Notes under the pieces: model-generated
The model's database searches: none
The model's input: the letters and a program-made list of their open reading frames with translations, nothing else
What the model was told of the DNA's origin: nothing
From: Pseudomonadales bacterium
GTDB lineage: Bacteria; Pseudomonadota; Gammaproteobacteria; Pseudomonadales; Pseudohongiellaceae
DNA length: 64,000 nt
Assembly (NCBI GenBank): GCA_012103535.1
Contig: WLWQ01000003.1
Span: forward strand, 558,001 to 622,000
Direction: 5' to 3'
Part shown: piece by piece, positions 61,855 through 64,000 of the stretch
How positions within the stretch are numbered: position 1 is the stretch's first letter
Layout: the number at the start of each line of letters is the position of its first letter
Translations under genes and position numbers: made by a program

Positions 61855-63759
61855 CTAAGGGGCGTACCAGATCGGTGAAGTGTAAGCGCGTTCCTGTATC
61901 GTCGTCGGATAATCATCAGGATGATCTATACCTAGAGCAACAGCGTCGTAGAGCGAGTGCCGGGGCGTCGGTATTTGTATGACCCTGACGTAATAAAATG
62001 CACTTACATCAGGATCGAAATCCGGGTCCTGCCACACAGTGGTCAGTTGTGCATCACCAATGGTATCGCTCCATGTCGCCGTGTCGATATCGACTGTGTT
62101 GCCGACCGGGTCCACGTTTCCACGACGATTGATACGACGTCCGTCGGACGCGGCCACATTGTAAATTTCTTCCTGGGGTAAGCCGTCCTCATCAACCCAA
62201 CCCTTGATTACCTGGATTCGGTCGAGATTGGCATGATCCGGATCTTTGACTGCACTGATTAGAAAGCTGGGTGCTTCATCGTTTCGACTGTTGGTCAGAT
62301 CGCTACCCATAGGCACGCCTTTTTCATAACCGATCTCGGCCAAACGTGATGAGTAGGCATCTTCCATATCGAAGTCGTAGCCAGCAAAAAAGCGCACGCG
62401 CATGCGCGGACCAGTGGTGGCATAAGTCTCCTTGCGGCGGAAGGCATCGAAGATCGCTTCCCGGGTGTTTTCTTCAGCCCAGACTGCGGCAAGGCCAGCA
62501 GCGCCCATATCAATGCCATAGCTGTGGGGGGGAACTACTATCTTACTAGGATCGAAGGTGTTTTCTGGAATTGAATCCAAGGCCATTTTGCCCCAGAAGT
62601 TGTCTTCTTCGTAGGAGGAAGATCCAGTATGAGAATCGGTAGAACCTATAAGGCCGAACTTATAGGGATTGGCACCAACGCGCTCTTCGATTGCCAGGCC
62701 CCTTAACAAAGCCGAGCGGGAATAATCGCCGGCGGTCGCGACTCGTTCTGAGTTCTCCACAATAAATGCGCGGTCTGCGTCCGATAACTCGCCCAAGAAT
62801 GAATCACCGAACATGGACACTTCTGCTGTGCCGCCCACTTCGATGGCATGGTCATAGATTTCAAAGTCGGCAAACTCGTCGGCCGGTGACAGGCTGGGGT
62901 GAGTTTCGGAGTCACCCTTAATTTGGGTTGTTTCTACTATAGTCTCCCAGCGCATGCGAGATTCGGCATAGGCTCGGTCGATTGCAGTGCCATCACTCTT
63001 TGCCAGCGGAAACATCAGACCCTTGCTAATATTCTGGTTGTGGGGAATCGATACGAAATTTTCACCCACTGTCTCCGACGTCATATCCAGCCAATCCCAG
63101 AGGTCTTCTGGTGCACTACTATCGAAGCTGGTAAACGGCAGATATTCCCGAGCTGTATTGCCATCGCCACGTTGAAAGACAATGCGGTGCAAGTTGGCAC
63201 CGTCGGGTGTGGAGGTCCATTCCCAGCCGATGAAGGCGGTGAACTCGCCAGGTTCGTTGTGCCTATCCGCTGCTGCAATAACTTCCTCCCACACGGAGGT
63301 TCGAATATCAACTGAATTAAGATTTGGGTCCGCCTGGCCTGCGTTCACCTGCGAAATCAATTCAGCAAACGCTCTCTGTGGTTCACCGGCATCGGAAAAG
63401 CCTTTCAAGCGCTGTGCAATCTCGAATTGCGCTACACGTGGATCGCCTTCGAATACCATGGGAATTACACCCATGTATTCAGCATGCTCGGCAACCACCA
63501 GGAAATCGAGCGGATTATTGATTTGAATTTTGGCGCGGTGCAATGGGTGTACTGTAGGCAGACCCTTGGCATAACGATAGGCGGAATCGGGTGTAGTGTT
63601 GCGATTGCCCATCAGATAGGCATCGGGTGAGTAAGAGGTATGTAAATGAGTATCGCCAAAAAATACATCGGTATTACGCACCTGAGCGAATGCAGGATGA
63701 ACTCCTAACGCCATCGTTAGAAGCATGCCGGCAATTGAAGCAAAAGTTTTGTTACTCAC
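61855..63759 (-). CDS. DUF3604 protein, exported PHP-like hydrolase
   Basis: The 634-residue product starts at a GTG with GGAGG upstream and has a signal peptide ending PAFAQ. It begins FGDTHLHTSYSPDAYLMGN, the DUF3604 motif with two metal-binding His, then VVAEHAEYMG and LIGSTDSHTGSSSY, all of the PHP-superfamily pattern. The family is widespread in marine bacteria and its substrate unknown. The C-terminal part contains TWQDPDFDPDVSAFYYVRV, conserved in the family. Confidence 0.9.
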   Translation of the reverse strand: MSNKTFASIAGMLLTMALGVHPAFAQVRNTDVFFGDTHLHTSYSPDAYLMGNRNTTPDSAYRYAKGLPTVHPLHRAKIQINNPLDFLVVAEHAEYMGVIPMVFEGDPRVAQFEIAQRLKGFSDAGEPQRAFAELISQVNAGQADPNLNSVDIRTSVWEEVIAAADRHNEPGEFTAFIGWEWTSTPDGANLHRIVFQRGDGNTAREYLPFTSFDSSAPEDLWDWLDMTSETVGENFVSIPHNQNISKGLMFPLAKSDGTAIDRAYAESRMRWETIVETTQIKGDSETHPSLSPADEFADFEIYDHAIEVGGTAEVSMFGDSFLGELSDADRAFIVENSERVATAGDYSRSALLRGLAIEERVGANPYKFGLIGSTDSHTGSSSYEEDNFWGKMALDSIPENTFDPSKIVVPPHSYGIDMGAAGLAAVWAEENTREAIFDAFRRKETYATTGPRMRVRFFAGYDFDMEDAYSSRLAEIGYEKGVPMGSDLTNSRNDEAPSFLISAVKDPDHANLDRIQVIKGWVDEDGLPQEEIYNVAASDGRRINRRGNVDPVGNTVDIDTATWSDTIGDAQLTTVWQDPDFDPDVSAFYYVRVIQIPTPRHSLYDAVALGIDHPDDYPTTIQERAYTSPIWYAP

Positions 63760-63892
63760 AGATTGATCCTCCCTAACTACAACAACTCTATTACAGCACC
63801 GATATTATTCCGATAACTGAGTAAATACTCTGAAAAGTAGAACATATAAGATTGTTAGATGATTAGTTTACCACTAGCAGTAAACAATGTAC

Positions 63893-64000
63893 TCATCGCT
63901 GCACATATTTATTGACCAGTGCCTGCACGGTTGGATCGCTAGGCATGATACGAGACAAATTCGAAAGATAGGGCAACAATTCAATCCCTCTTTCTTCTCG
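63893..64000 (-). CDS. C-terminal fragment of an unidentified protein
   Basis: A minus-strand frame enters from the right edge and ends in TGA at 63895-63893. The 35 residues read REERGIELLPYLSNLSRIMP then end VQALVNKYVQR. Composition and helical periodicity suggest the end of a TPR-like or helical protein. It lies 134 bases before the DUF3604 start. Confidence 0.4.
   Translation of the reverse strand, partial: REERGIELLPYLSNLSRIMPSDPTVQALVNKYVQR

Noticed and set aside
1..64000. CRISPR arrays, tRNA or rRNA genes, insertion sequences, phage genes
   Set aside because: No regular repeat-spacer units, no tRNA-like T-loop sequences, and no transposase, integrase or structural phage protein in any frame.

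Overview
The window reads as chromosome of a free-living, probably marine, gammaproteobacterium. Support comes from the order zapB-like / zapA / 6S RNA / ygfA next to pepP-ubiH-ubiI, the abundance of secreted hydrolases and outer-membrane proteins, and moderate GC. A Pseudohongiella/OM182-like or other OMG-group organism would fit, but that is inference. I found no tRNA, rRNA, insertion sequence, phage, CRISPR array or replication origin. Both window edges cut a gene.

Layout. 1-11 kb: an ABC-ATPase fragment, then an exported peptide/amide-hydrolase island: cupin, D-aminoacylase-like and M13 peptidase genes on the minus strand, and a two-domain amidohydrolase, a second degenerate amidohydrolase, a membrane protein and a cytochrome b561 on the plus strand. 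11-21.8 kb: threonine synthase, two beta-lactamase-fold serine hydrolases, a repeat-protein/TonB-like pair, a GST, an Lrp-type regulator, a DUF6356 protein, a candidate structured RNA (19634-19731), a TorF-like porin and a secreted conserved protein. 21.9-29.7 kb: the SOS mutasome in two facing parts, dnaE2 (+) and imuA-imuB (-), each behind a near-perfect LexA box, with a hydrolase and two VOC genes between. 30-36.8 kb: a 30-codon membrane ORF, ygfA, 6S RNA, zapA, a ZapB-like gene, pepP, ubiH and a ubiI-type hydroxylase, with a DUF1499 lipoprotein and a MaoC gene inserted on the opposite strand.

36.8-42.1 kb: a minus-strand operon of MMPL/RND transporter, LolA-like lipoprotein carrier, outer-membrane protein and TetR regulator, with a palindrome upstream that could be its operator. 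42.4-46.2 kb: a small ORF that seems to change frame, an exported methyltransferase-like protein, an ABC exporter and a LysE-type transporter ended early by an in-frame TAA. 46.2-52.2 kb: a minus-strand operon of AI-2E-type permease, two-helix ion channel, NodT/OprM-type outer-membrane factor broken by an in-frame TAG, HlyD-type adaptor and DUF2955 membrane protein. 52.3-64 kb: an AraC regulator, a very large Gly/Ser/Tyr-rich lipoprotein, a run of envelope lipoproteins and beta-barrels, a DUF3604 protein and a truncated C-terminal fragment.

I see no clear new defence or mobile system. The signals most worth a second look are the two in-frame nonsense codons in neighbouring export genes, the switch-like RNA at 19634-19731, the 30-codon membrane ORF upstream of the ygfA end, and the frame-changing small ORF in front of the exporter cluster.
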